This document shows, in pieces, positions 24,670 through 33,805 of a stretch of DNA of 64,000 bases (position 1 is its first letter; the number at the start of each line of letters is the position of its first letter). Below the pieces are notes generated by a model that was not told the origin of the DNA, ran no database searches, and worked only from the letters and a program-made list of their open reading frames with translations. The stretch comes from Mycolicibacterium rhodesiae NBB3 (lineage in GTDB: Bacteria > Actinomycetota > Actinomycetes > Mycobacteriales > Mycobacteriaceae): NCBI RefSeq assembly GCF_000230895.2, contig NC_016604.1, positions 3,038,001 through 3,102,000 of the forward strand, read 5' to 3'. A program made the translations under genes and the position numbers.

Positions 24670-25477
24670 TCAACGGGGATGATCTGTGGTTGGCGGCGAG
24701 CTGTCAACTGAGGGCTTCTGGCGTTGCCGGTAGGACGGCCCGTCGATGATGAGTTCGTGGGCGGTGGAGGTCAGTCGGTCGATGGCGGATTCGGCGAGCA
24801 TCGCGTCGGTCATGACCGACAACCATTCATCGGGTCCGCGATTTGAGGTCACGATGGTCGCGCTGCGTTGATGTCTGGCGACAACCAGTTCGTAGAAGTC
24901 GGCGGTGGCTGTAGCGTCGAGCGGTTGCAGTGCGAAGTCATCGATAATCAGCAGACGCACTTGCGCGAGTCGCCGCATCTCGGCTTCGGTGCTGTTGTCG
25001 AGTCGAGAAGCTCTGAGCCGCTTGAACATTGCATCAGCACGCAGCATCAGGGTCGGGACTCGTCGACGCACCGCAATGTGGCCCAGCGCGGTCGCGAGGT
25101 GCGTTTTGCCGACGCCGACCGCACCCGAGGACCACCGCGCCGTGGGCGGCGTCGAGGAACCGCAGACTGGTCAGGTCGGTCCACAGGGTCCGGTCGTAGC
25201 GCACCGAAGCATCTTCGTCCCAGGTGTCTAGACGCATGGTGGGATCGAGGCCGGCGACGCGGGCTCGCCGTGCGGCGGAGCTGGTGTCGCGGCGGGTGGC
25301 TTCGTCGGCGAGGACCAGTTCGAGGAACGCGGCGTGGGACAGGTGCTGTTGGCGGGCCAGGGCGAGTCGGTCGGGCAGGGTGTCGAGTATCGGTGAGAGT
25401 TTGAGTTGGCGCATCGCCTTCTTCAAATCGGGTGAGATCGGGTCAGTGACAACCTCTTTGGCAGGCTTGGTCATCAC
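24670..25477 (-). pseudogene. istB: istB helper ATPase, frameshifted in Walker A
   Basis: N-terminal part 25477-25034 reads MTKPAKEVVTDPISPDLKKA to FLDAAHGAVVLG, then leaves frame. The continuation VGVGKTHLATALGHIAV lies in the next frame, and the distal part runs to 24670 with LLIIDDFALQPL (Walker B) and SRLDN. One extra base between GGG and GTCGGCGTC near 25115 explains the shift, falling inside the ATP-binding loop. IstB is the AAA+ helper needed for IS21 targeting, so the element is likely immobile unless rescued or the base is a sequencing error. Confidence 0.85.
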
Positions 25478-27087
25478 AGCCCCTTCTGGTCGTCGGTGGT
25501 GCCGCCGTCGATGACCTGCAACCAGTCCGGCCGCGGTGTGGGGCGGTAGTCGCGGGGATCGCGGGCGAAGCGGGCTGCAGCCAGTCCTGAGGCAGCCCGC
25601 GGCGGCGGGACGGGGCTGTTCTCGATGGCCTGCTCCAGCATGGCGGCGATCTTGGTCATGGAAACGACATCGAGATCCAGAGCGCGGGCGCAGGCGGTGT
25701 CCACCGGGGCGGGGCCGTAGCGTTTGACCAGCCCGAGCAGCCGATACGCCTGACGCATCCTGGTCCAGGGCAGGTCGTGATCGAGCAGGCGTTCGGCGTA
25801 GATGCCGATATTGGGGCCGTGACCGGCCGCGGTGGCGATGAGGCGGTGCAGATCGCGCATCGCGTAGCCGGTCTTATCTGCGGGCAGATCAGCGGGGTCA
25901 GTGGAGCGGGTCCCGGCGGGTTGACGCGGGTGAGTCTTCACCAGCTGCCCGCGATGGTAGAACTTGGCCAACTCGCTATCGGCACGCGCCGATAGCGTCT
26001 GGCCGCGCAGGTGGTGCGGGATGGAGTACAACGCCTTGGCCAGCTGCACGTGATAGTCGCGGGCCACTTTGACCTCGGCATACACCGGCACCGCGTACCG
26101 CACCGCCGGAGCAGCCAACAGTGCCGGCGCTTCCTGCTCGGCGAACACCACCGCCGGCTGCGCGCAGGTGGTGCCGTGGATACGCAGCCCAGCTTTCTGG
26201 GCGCACCACACCTGGGCGCGGTGTTGGGCGTCAGCGAGGTCGGTGAATTCTTCGCCGGCGAAGAAGTTGTTGCGCACGTACTGCACCATCCGCTCGACAC
26301 GTGGTTTGTCTTGCGGGTGGGCCACCCGGGCCGGGTCGGTGGCGAAGCCGCGGGCCTGGGCATATTCCAGCCACCCCACGGTGAACCTGGGGTTCACTGA
26401 ATCGGCATGGGCCACAACCGTTCCCATGTTGTCGGGAATGAGGACTTTGAAGACACCGCCGAAGAAATCCCAGGCTGCTTCGCAGCCGTCGATAACCGCG
26501 GTCAGGGTTTGGGAAAACGTCAGCCATACGAACATGTGCCGCGAATACACCGCGGTGAAGATCAGCGCATGCACCACCCGGCGCCTGCCCGTCACACTGT
26601 CAAACAGCATCCCCATCCGGGCGAAGTCGATCTGGCATTCCATCCCAGGCTCGCCGTCGACGACGGGCACCGTCCCACCGCGGCGCCGACCCCGATACTG
26701 GGTGTGTTCCTGGCAGTAGCGGTGCAACGTGCGCTGCGGAACGATCACGCCCTGGCGGGCCAGCAGGTCACCGATCTTGACCACCGTCAGACCCTTGTCG
26801 ACCCACCCGTTGATCTGACTATGGTTGGCGCACAACACTTCCCACACTGATCCGTGCCCTTGCGGCCGGTCCGGGCGCACCACCGTGACCACCGCGCCGA
26901 TCAACGCGTCATCGAGTTGATCGACCCCACCGTCCCGGTCCAAGCCAGCAGCCACCGCGGCCTCGACATAGCGCCGCGCAGTTTTGCGGTCCACCCCAGC
27001 CTGGCTGGCCACCACCCGCAGTCCGTGGCCAGCCAGCCACGTCCGAAGTACTTCACGAATCTCGACCACAGAAACCTCCCGAAACAT
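25474..27087 (-). CDS. istA: IS21 transposase IstA
   Basis: 537 residues: an N-terminal helix-turn-helix (RVVASQAGVDRKTARRYVEA), an rve-type DDE core (VVDGEPGMECQIDFARMG, IPDNMGTVVAHADSVNPRF, PQDKPRVERMVQYVRNNFF), and a Mu-type C-terminal region. Its stop overlaps the istB start (GTGATGA), the usual IS21 arrangement. The three acidic positions appear intact (D in QIDF, D in IPDN, E in RVERMV). Confidence 0.92.
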   Translation of the reverse strand: MFREVSVVEIREVLRTWLAGHGLRVVASQAGVDRKTARRYVEAAVAAGLDRDGGVDQLDDALIGAVVTVVRPDRPQGHGSVWEVLCANHSQINGWVDKGLTVVKIGDLLARQGVIVPQRTLHRYCQEHTQYRGRRRGGTVPVVDGEPGMECQIDFARMGMLFDSVTGRRRVVHALIFTAVYSRHMFVWLTFSQTLTAVIDGCEAAWDFFGGVFKVLIPDNMGTVVAHADSVNPRFTVGWLEYAQARGFATDPARVAHPQDKPRVERMVQYVRNNFFAGEEFTDLADAQHRAQVWCAQKAGLRIHGTTCAQPAVVFAEQEAPALLAAPAVRYAVPVYAEVKVARDYHVQLAKALYSIPHHLRGQTLSARADSELAKFYHRGQLVKTHPRQPAGTRSTDPADLPADKTGYAMRDLHRLIATAAGHGPNIGIYAERLLDHDLPWTRMRQAYRLLGLVKRYGPAPVDTACARALDLDVVSMTKIAAMLEQAIENSPVPPPRAASGLAAARFARDPRDYRPTPRPDWLQVIDGGTTDDQKGL

Positions 27088-27289
27088 CGGCGGACCCCTT
27101 CACATGACTTCGATGTGAAGCAATCCGATCCAGTTATCGAGCGGCCCCCGACGCGACACGCCGGTGGTCCCATCACTGGCAATCAGGTGGTCCCATGACC
27201 GTGGCTAAACCCAGCTCAAACCGGTCCCATCACCCTGGCGGGCGACAGAGGAGGGACTTTCGTCGTCCGACTAACTGCGGTAGTCCTAA

Positions 27290-28467
27290 CTACATTTGTC
27301 GTCAGCCGGCGAGAATCACCGCGGCCGCACTAGCGGCCGCCGTTCTGGTCACCTCCTCGTGCAGCGAACAACACGACGGTCATGACCCCGGCGCGAGCAC
27401 TTCCCAGGCCCCGGCCGGTCGTTCGACCGCCGAGCATGGCAGCGCGGGCCACGACCGCGGCGCCTCGGGGCATGGCATCGTGCAAGCCCGGGACGGCTTC
27501 ACGGTTCAACTAGAAGTAGCGAGCGTCCTCATACCGCCGAGCCGGTCGTGACGTTTTTGGGCATACTTCACCCACGGTCGACCAGGCTGAACCTGATCGA
27601 CCTGTCGGACGCTCCCATCACGAGATCACGTCCCCGGCTCTCTTCAATCAAGGTGCCGGTCTGATGAAACCGACTGTGGGCCACGTGAAGTGGCTGGTCG
27701 CAACGTTGACGATCCGAAGGAGCCACGGCCAACGTTACGCCTGGCAACTTCACGTCACAACGAAAAGTTGGTCTGATCGTGAACTCCGCCCTCACCAAGC
27801 AAAGCTAGATAGGGCCCCGAGCACGGTGGCCCAGACAGGGGAGCTGGTCTTGCAAGCCCTTCGGGCGCGACGCAAACCGGGCTTCAGGTCGAGCAACAGA
27901 AGTCGATGCACGTCTACGTCGTTCGTGCAGACCTCGCCGATTTCTACCACCTCCGCAGATGCGTGCCGATGGCACGAGGGCGATACCCGTCACATTGAGC
28001 CAACCCGGGCCATACCATCTGACGGCCGAATTCGTGGCGCTCGACGAACAGAAACCTACCGCGCCACCTTGTGCACGGAACCGACTTCGAAGTTCCGGGG
28101 CCCTACACTGCGTCACCCTTACCGGCTCCGACGCCCGATAGCCGAGTCGACGGCTACAAGGTCGCGCTTGAGGGTGAGCCCGACGCTGACCAGTCATCGA
28201 TGCTGACCCTGCAGTTAGCTCGGAATGGCTCGCCAGTGGGGGACCTCGAACCCTACCTCGGCACGGTCGCGCACCTCACCGCCTTCCACGAGGCGACCAG
28301 CAAGTAGTGCACATGCACCCGCAGGCACCGCCACCGGGGCGGGCCCCGCCGACAGCGCGCCGATAGTGCACGCCGACTTCCCCGCCAAGGGCCTGACCCG
28401 CATTTTCATCCAGTTCCAAACCGATGGTCAGCTTCACACGGCGCCGATTACCGCTATTGTGCAGTGA
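27290..28467 (+). pseudogene. frameshifted His-rich secreted lipoprotein (YtkA/FixH-like)
   Basis: Pieces of one gene in changing frames. A signal and lipobox region (TSSCSEQHDGHDPGAS, frame 0, to 27551) with metal-type His residues; MHVYVVRADLADFYHL at 27906; GPYHLTAEFVALDEQKPTAP near 28010 (frame 2); DFEVPGPYTASPLPAP and DLEPYLGTVAHLTAFHEA (frame 0, 28080-28300, ends at a stop); then ADFPAKGLTRIFIQFQTDGQ and LHTAPI (frame 1, to 28467). At least three shifts and several stops separate them. The order matches a common actinobacterial secreted protein with a YtkA-like beta-sandwich, thought to bind metal. The IS21 element lies 43 bp upstream and would have removed its promoter. Confidence 0.75.
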
Positions 28468-28595
28468 CCGCCACCCGGGCGAGTAAGTCCGGCCAGTCGA
28501 CCAATACGCTTCGCGCGAGCCAACAAGTCTCTGGCGTTTTCGGCAGTTTGCCGCGCGGAGACGTCGTGTCCAGGGCCGGAGTTGGGGAGATGTCG

Positions 28596-30008
28596 ATGAG
28601 CGGTTCGAGGCTGCCGGATGGCTTCGCGGTACAACTCGACCCGCGGGTGCGGACCCTAGACGATGGCGCCGCGCTGCTCGGCGGTGCGCCGACGCGGCTG
28701 CTGCGCTTGACCCCCATGGCCCAGTCGCTACTTGTCGGGGGATGGCTGACTGTGCATGACGCGGTCACCGCGCAGCTGGCACGGATGCTTTTGGACGCAA
28801 CGGTCGCCCACCCACGTCCCACGAATGGCCCGTCGCATCGGGACGTCACCGTCGTAATCCCCGTGCGCAACAACCTGACTGGGCTTTGTCGGGTCCTCTC
28901 GACGATGCGTGGTGTTCCCGTGGTCGTGGTCGACGACGCATCGATGCAAAGCATCGACGGTGCGGATCTCGGCGATCTGCACGACGACGTGAAAGTTATT
29001 CGACATCGTCTCAGCAGGGGGCCCGCGGCGGCGCGCAACGCCGGCCTGGCTGCCTGTCGGACCGAGTACGTCGCCTTTCTCGATTCCGACGTGGTGCCGC
29101 GTCCCGGATGGCTCGACGCGGTGCTCAGGCATTTCTCGGACCCGGATGTCGCGTTGGCGGCGCCGAGGATTGAGGCTTTCGCGCGAACCGGGAATGCCGT
29201 CGCGCGGTACGAGGCGGTGCGCTCGTCATTGGATCTCGGCGCTCGTGAATCGCGCGTTACCCCGTATGGGCCGGTGTCGTACGTCCCGAGTGCGGCGATG
29301 GTCGGCCGCCGATCGGTGCTCGTCGAGCTTGGCGGATTCGACGAAGCGCTGAATTCAGGCGAAGACGTCGACCTGTGCTGGCGTTTGGTCGACAGGGGCG
29401 CCTGCCTTCGGTATGACCCGAGCGGGTTGGTGGCGCACGACCATCGGGTTTCATGGCGGAAATGGTTAGCGCGCAGAGCTTTTTACGGTACATCGGCTGC
29501 TCCGCTCTCGCGTCGACATCCTGACAAGATCGCGCCGGTGATGCTGTCGCGGTGGACGCTGGCGATTTGGTTACTGGTGGCAACCGGGCTGCGGTCAGGC
29601 TGGGCAATGGCGATGCTGATCGCGATCGTCGGTGCTCGTCGGACTGCCGGGGCACTAGGCGGTGTCGGGCTGCGGCGCCGAGATGCCGCGGTGATCGCCA
29701 CCGAAGGGATCGTCGCTGCGGGCATGCAATTGGCTTCCGCCGTGTGCCGCCATTACTGGCCCGCCTCGCTGATCGGCGCAATCGTCTCAAAACGGTGCCG
29801 ACGGGTCCTCATCCTCGCCGCACTGGCCGACGGCGTGGCGGACTGGATGAGCCGAGCCCGTACCGCCGAGAACACCAGTGAGCACATCGGCCTGGTGCCG
29901 TACGTTGCGCTGAGGCGACTCGACGACCTGGCCTACGGGATCGGCCTGTGGAGCGGGGTAGTGCGCGAGCGCACATTCGGACCGCTCAAACCGCGGATAC
30001 GCAGTTGA
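28596..30008 (+). CDS. mftF: mycofactocin glycosyltransferase MftF
   Basis: About 470 residues. Short N-terminal segment with GFAVQLDPRVRTLDDGAALL, typical of MftF, then a GT2 domain (TVVIPVRNNL near 87, VVVDDAS, FLDSDVVPRPGWLDAVL with the DxD-type motif near 168, and EDVDLCWRL) and C-terminal hydrophobic segments. MftF adds the beta-1,4-glucose chain to mycofactocin. Start at 28596 fits GTTGGGG at 28581-28587; upstream starts run into the pseudogene. Its stop TGA overlaps the TTG of mftG. Confidence 0.92.
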   Translation: MSGSRLPDGFAVQLDPRVRTLDDGAALLGGAPTRLLRLTPMAQSLLVGGWLTVHDAVTAQLARMLLDATVAHPRPTNGPSHRDVTVVIPVRNNLTGLCRVLSTMRGVPVVVVDDASMQSIDGADLGDLHDDVKVIRHRLSRGPAAARNAGLAACRTEYVAFLDSDVVPRPGWLDAVLRHFSDPDVALAAPRIEAFARTGNAVARYEAVRSSLDLGARESRVTPYGPVSYVPSAAMVGRRSVLVELGGFDEALNSGEDVDLCWRLVDRGACLRYDPSGLVAHDHRVSWRKWLARRAFYGTSAAPLSRRHPDKIAPVMLSRWTLAIWLLVATGLRSGWAMAMLIAIVGARRTAGALGGVGLRRRDAAVIATEGIVAAGMQLASAVCRHYWPASLIGAIVSKRCRRVLILAALADGVADWMSRARTAENTSEHIGLVPYVALRRLDDLAYGIGLWSGVVRERTFGPLKPRIRS

Positions 30009-31438
30009 TCGCCACCCACAGCGATGTTCTGATCATCGGCGCGGGCAGCGCCGGTTGCGTGCTCGCCGAACAGCTTTCGCGGGATCCGGCATGCCATATC
30101 ACCGTGCTCGAACAGGGACCCAGCCTCTCTGATCCACAAATCGCCGGGCTAACAAAGAATGGTTCCGTCTTGCCCATCGGTCTAGGCAGCCCTGTGGCGC
30201 GGCACTACCCAACGTCGCTGACCACACACCCGCATCGCCCGGTGCGACTCGTGCGGGGCGCAGTAGTCGGCGGTTCAGGGGCAGTCAACGGCGGATACTT
30301 CTGCCGCGCCGTACCGGCAGACTTCGCCCGCTGGCGACTGCCAGGATGGGACTGGTCCGATGTGCTCGAGCATTACCGGGCGATCGAGACAGATCGGGAC
30401 TTCGATGGTCCGATGCACGGCGACAGCGGGCCCATCCCGGTTCAGCGCTGCAACGACATTTCACAGAACGCCGAACTGTTCGTCCACGGCGCCGTTGAGG
30501 CAAGATATCCCTGGATCGCAGATCTCAACGGAGAACCGGCGCCCGAAGGGTTCGGACCGGTTCCGCTGAACATCGTCGACGGTGTGCGCCACGGGCCGGG
30601 ATGGGGCTGCATTCAACCCTCACTGCGGCGGGCCAACCTCAGGCTGCTCACCCAGACCACCGCGCGACGCGTGCGACTTACCGCCAGTCGTGCCGTTGGC
30701 GTGCAAGCGGATTCACCCCACGGAGCCATCGAGTTGACCGCCGACCGAATCGTGTTGTCGGCAGGCTCTATTGGATCAGCACATCTGTTGATGCTGTCGG
30801 GAATCGGAGACGAAGACGCGTTGCGGAGAGCCGGTGTACCAGTCGAAGTTCGGCTACCGGTCGGCCAGCACTGCGCCGATCACCCGGAGTGGGTGCTGTC
30901 TACCACATGGGGAACCGAGATCGACCGACCAGTGCTTGAAGTCGTGCTGCACACCGCCGACAACCTCGAGATCAGACCGTACACCGGAGGTTTCGTCTCC
31001 ATGATCGGCGATCATCGACAGGGACACCCTGATTGGCCACACGTCGGCGTAGCATTGATGCAACCACGGGCGCGGGGGCGTGTCACACTGGCGTCGGATG
31101 ATCCGCGAGTTCCGCCTCACATCGAGCACCGCTACGACAGCGAGCCGGCCGACGTCGCCGCGCTGCGGCAGGGCGCTGAGCTGGTGCGTGAAATCTGTTC
31201 GGCTAAAACACAACTGGGCCAACCGATGTGGTCGACCTCCCAACACCTGTGCGGCACTGCGCCGATGGGCAACGACGGCGACGAGCACGCCGTACTCGAC
31301 CCGCAGTGTCGAGTACGCGGCATCGAGAGCCTATGGGTCGTTGACGGATCCGTCATGCCGACCATCCCCAGCCGCGGACCCCATGCCACGATCGCAATGG
31401 TTGCGCAGCGGGCGGCGGAATTCGTCTACGCCGGCTGA
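30005..31438 (+). CDS. mftG: GMC-family mycofactocin-associated dehydrogenase MftG
   Basis: 477 residues. FAD-binding Rossmann motif DVLIIGAGSAGCVLAEQL at the N-terminus, GMC signature GGSGAVNGGYF (about 85-95), and C-terminal oxidoreductase segment with QHLCGTAPMG and DGSVMPTIPSRGPHATIAMV. MftG is thought to shuttle electrons from reduced mycofactocin to the respiratory chain. TTG 30005 overlaps the mftF stop (TTGA). A GTG at 29948 would give a longer form overlapping mftF by 61 bp and is less likely. Confidence 0.9.
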   Translation: MIATHSDVLIIGAGSAGCVLAEQLSRDPACHITVLEQGPSLSDPQIAGLTKNGSVLPIGLGSPVARHYPTSLTTHPHRPVRLVRGAVVGGSGAVNGGYFCRAVPADFARWRLPGWDWSDVLEHYRAIETDRDFDGPMHGDSGPIPVQRCNDISQNAELFVHGAVEARYPWIADLNGEPAPEGFGPVPLNIVDGVRHGPGWGCIQPSLRRANLRLLTQTTARRVRLTASRAVGVQADSPHGAIELTADRIVLSAGSIGSAHLLMLSGIGDEDALRRAGVPVEVRLPVGQHCADHPEWVLSTTWGTEIDRPVLEVVLHTADNLEIRPYTGGFVSMIGDHRQGHPDWPHVGVALMQPRARGRVTLASDDPRVPPHIEHRYDSEPADVAALRQGAELVREICSAKTQLGQPMWSTSQHLCGTAPMGNDGDEHAVLDPQCRVRGIESLWVVDGSVMPTIPSRGPHATIAMVAQRAAEFVYAG

Positions 31439-31553
31439 ACCCGCCCCGGTCGGTTTGACCCGCGTCGCCGCGCTACCACCGATCCGCGGCCAGACAACCG
31501 ACTACCTGCATCCTGCGACCGGCGATTCTCATCGCGAAATTAGCGATCCATAC

Positions 31554-31572
31554 CCGGAGATTACTCCTCCGG
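31554..31572 (+). terminator. possible terminator after mftG
   Basis: CCGGAG (31554-31559) and CTCCGG (31567-31572) form a 6-bp stem with a 7-nt loop in the 288-bp space between the convergent mftG and the methyltransferase gene. No T-run follows, as is common in mycobacteria. Confidence 0.4.
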
Positions 31573-31726
31573 TCAGCAACCGCGAAATGCGTTCGGGACC
31601 GGAGTGACCACCCGCCTGCAGGCAAGTCCGCACCCGCACCTGGCAGCCGTTATCGGTGCGGGTCCCTGCCATTCAGGCCAACTGAGACTTGACAACGCAC
31701 CGAGATCCTGCAACAGGCGGCCAAAC

Positions 31727-32611
31727 CTAACCGCGCGGGCGCTTTTCCAGTGTGAATTGATTCACGTCGATGTAGCCGATCCGGAAGGCTCGTGCGCATC
31801 CGGTCAAGTAATGCATATAGCGGTCGTACACCGTTTGGGACTGGACAGCGATTGCCTGCTGGTGGCGCAACTTTAACGCTTGCGCCCAGGCATCCAAAGT
31901 GCGGGCGTAATGCCGTCGCAGCGACTGACGGCGGGCCAGGGTGAACCCGGCCGACCCCGAGTGCTGCTCGACCTTCTCGATCGTCGGCAGCCGGCCGCCG
32001 GGGAAGATCTCGGTGACGATGAACTTCACGAAGCGGGCCGCCGCGAAGGTCAGCGGGATGCCCCGCTCGGCCATCTGCGGGAACGTCAGACCCGTGATGG
32101 TGTGCAGCAGCAACACTCCGTCGTCCGGCATCGCCTTGTAGGCGGTCGCGAAGAAGTCGTCGTAGCGTTCGTGCCCGAAGTGCTCGAACGCGCCGATTGA
32201 CACGATCCGGTCCACCGGCTCGTCGAACTGCTCCCAGCCCTGCAGCAACACCCGTTTGGAGCGGCTGCTATTCGACCCGGCGAACAGCCGTTCTACATGC
32301 GAATGTTGATTTCTGCTCAACGTCAGGCCGATGACGTTGACGTCGTAACGCTCGATTGCGCGCATCATGGTCGAGCCCCAGCCGCACCCGACGTCCAGCA
32401 GCGTCATGCCGGGCTCAAGGCCTAACTTGCCCAGCGCGAGATCGATTTTGGCGAGCTGCGCCTCTTCGAGCGTCATGTCGTCACGTTCGAAGTAGGCGCA
32501 GCTGTAAGTCCGAGTTCGGTCCAGGAACAGCCGGAAGAACTCGTCGGACAGGTCGTAGTGGGCCTGGACGTTTTGGAAGTGCGGCCGCAACGGCGCTGCT
32601 TCAGCCATCAT
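31727..32611 (-). CDS. mycolic-acid/cyclopropane-fatty-acid methyltransferase
   Basis: 294 residues of the CmaA/MmaA/PcaA family, which modify double bonds of mycolic acids with S-adenosylmethionine. Motifs: VQAHYDLSDEFFRLFLD (about 15-31), the SAM site LLDVGCGWGSTMMRAIERYD, VSIGAFEHFGHERYDDFF, and the C-terminal MHYLTGCARAFR and QFTLEKR. Length is normal. Strong taxonomic marker for Mycobacterium and allies. Only 6 bp after mftD on the same strand, so possibly co-transcribed with mftABCD, although a functional tie to mycofactocin is not known to me. Confidence 0.9.
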   Translation of the reverse strand: MMAEAAPLRPHFQNVQAHYDLSDEFFRLFLDRTRTYSCAYFERDDMTLEEAQLAKIDLALGKLGLEPGMTLLDVGCGWGSTMMRAIERYDVNVIGLTLSRNQHSHVERLFAGSNSSRSKRVLLQGWEQFDEPVDRIVSIGAFEHFGHERYDDFFATAYKAMPDDGVLLLHTITGLTFPQMAERGIPLTFAAARFVKFIVTEIFPGGRLPTIEKVEQHSGSAGFTLARRQSLRRHYARTLDAWAQALKLRHQQAIAVQSQTVYDRYMHYLTGCARAFRIGYIDVNQFTLEKRPRG

Positions 32612-32617
32612 CGATCG

Positions 32618-33793
32618 TTATGTTCCCAGGTCGCGGCGAAATCCCGCCGGAATGATCACGTTATCGATGGTCAGGTCGTGCACCGAAGAAAGTCCAAGCC
32701 CCAGCAACGCGGAGTCGATGCCGCCGCGGAGGACGTCGAGCACATTTTCGACGCCAGCCTGTCCGCCGGCTGCAAGGCCCCAGAGGTAAGCGCGGCCGAT
32801 CATCACGGCGCGTGCACCCAGTGCGACTGCCTTGATTACATCGCTACCCCGACGGATTCCGCCGTCGAGGACTATTTCGATCTGCTGGCCGACCGCTTCG
32901 GCGATCGCAGGCAATGCTCGGATCGACGCCGGTGTGCCGTCGAGGTTGTTACCGCCGTGGTTGGACACGGAGATCGCTGTGACGCCCGCGTCGACGGCGC
33001 GTTTGGCATCGTCAACGCGCATGACGCCCTTGAGCAAGAACGGCGCGTTCCACCGCTCGCGCAGCCACGCAACATCATCCCAGGTCGGCAACGAGGTTTG
33101 CATCCATTCGCCGTAGGCGCCGAAGAAGGTAGGTGCCGGATGTTGGCCCTCGGCCAGATTCGGCGCGGTCAAGTCCGGCACTTTGCCGGTCTTGGCGAAT
33201 TCCAGCAGCCAGCGGGGCCTGGCAAGGCCTTCGGGGGCGAATCGCAGCATCGCCTTGAGGTCCATCTTCTCGGGTATCTTCGGACTGCCCCAGTCCCGTC
33301 CGCTCGAGAACGACCAATCCGACGTCATGATCAGGCCCACTGCACCGGCGGCGCGGGCCCGTTCCATCCGGGCCACCATTTTGTCGCGCCCGCCACTCCA
33401 GTACATCTGGAAAAAGGTCTGCGGGTTAGCTGCCGCAACCTCTTCGATGGGCTTGCTGGCGAACGAACTCAGGCTCATCGCCGTCCCGCGTGCCGCGGCA
33501 GCGCGCGCAACGGCGACCTCCCCGTCTGGGTGCACCGCTTGCACACCGGTCGGTGAGATGAACACGGGCAGCGAGATCGGCTGCCCCAGGATCGTGGTGG
33601 ATTGATCGCGCTTGCTCGACAGACCGGCAACGTGAGGCGCGAAACCCAATTCGGCGAACGCGGCGAGGTTGTCCTCGACCGTAGTGCCCCGCTCCGAACC
33701 GGCGATCAGGGCACTGTATACGCTTCGGGGCAGCGTCTTGGCCGCGCGGCGTTGTGCCTCGGCTACCGTTTCGAACCAGCCAGTTGTTGCCAT
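32618..33793 (-). CDS. mftD: pre-mycofactocin synthase MftD
   Basis: 391 residues, FMN-dependent alpha-hydroxy-acid oxidase (LldD-like) fold. Visible: KTLPRSVYSALIAGSERGTT (N-terminal TIM-barrel entry), LPVFISPTGVQAVHPDGEVA, AISVSNHGGNNLDGTPASI with the catalytic-region His, and VLDGGIRRGSDVIKAVALGA for FMN phosphate. MftD oxidatively deaminates AHDP to pre-mycofactocin, creating the redox-active group. It lies 12 bp downstream of mftC. Confidence 0.95.
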   Translation of the reverse strand: MATTGWFETVAEAQRRAAKTLPRSVYSALIAGSERGTTVEDNLAAFAELGFAPHVAGLSSKRDQSTTILGQPISLPVFISPTGVQAVHPDGEVAVARAAAARGTAMSLSSFASKPIEEVAAANPQTFFQMYWSGGRDKMVARMERARAAGAVGLIMTSDWSFSSGRDWGSPKIPEKMDLKAMLRFAPEGLARPRWLLEFAKTGKVPDLTAPNLAEGQHPAPTFFGAYGEWMQTSLPTWDDVAWLRERWNAPFLLKGVMRVDDAKRAVDAGVTAISVSNHGGNNLDGTPASIRALPAIAEAVGQQIEIVLDGGIRRGSDVIKAVALGARAVMIGRAYLWGLAAGGQAGVENVLDVLRGGIDSALLGLGLSSVHDLTIDNVIIPAGFRRDLGT

Positions 33794-33805
33794 CGTGAAT
33801 ACCTC

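Larger units (their letters stand above)
24609..27247 (-). mobile_element. IS21-family insertion sequence
   Basis: Bounded by TGTC ends with a shared inner inverted repeat CGCCAGGGTGATGGGACC on both sides (24616-24633; right copy reversed near 27223-27240). It is flanked by a 7-bp target duplication GAGGAGG (24602-24608 and 27248-27254). It holds istA and a frameshifted istB on the minus strand. The second internal repeat GTTTAGCCACGG is also found near both ends, as expected for the multiple transposase sites of IS21. Confidence 0.9.

Noticed and set aside
31604-31876. Plus-strand ORF after mftG
   Set aside because: Runs antisense into the mycolic-acid methyltransferase gene; no coding evidence.
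32558-33556. 332-codon frame antisense to mftD
   Set aside because: mftD is unmistakable on the other strand, and the antisense product has no motif.
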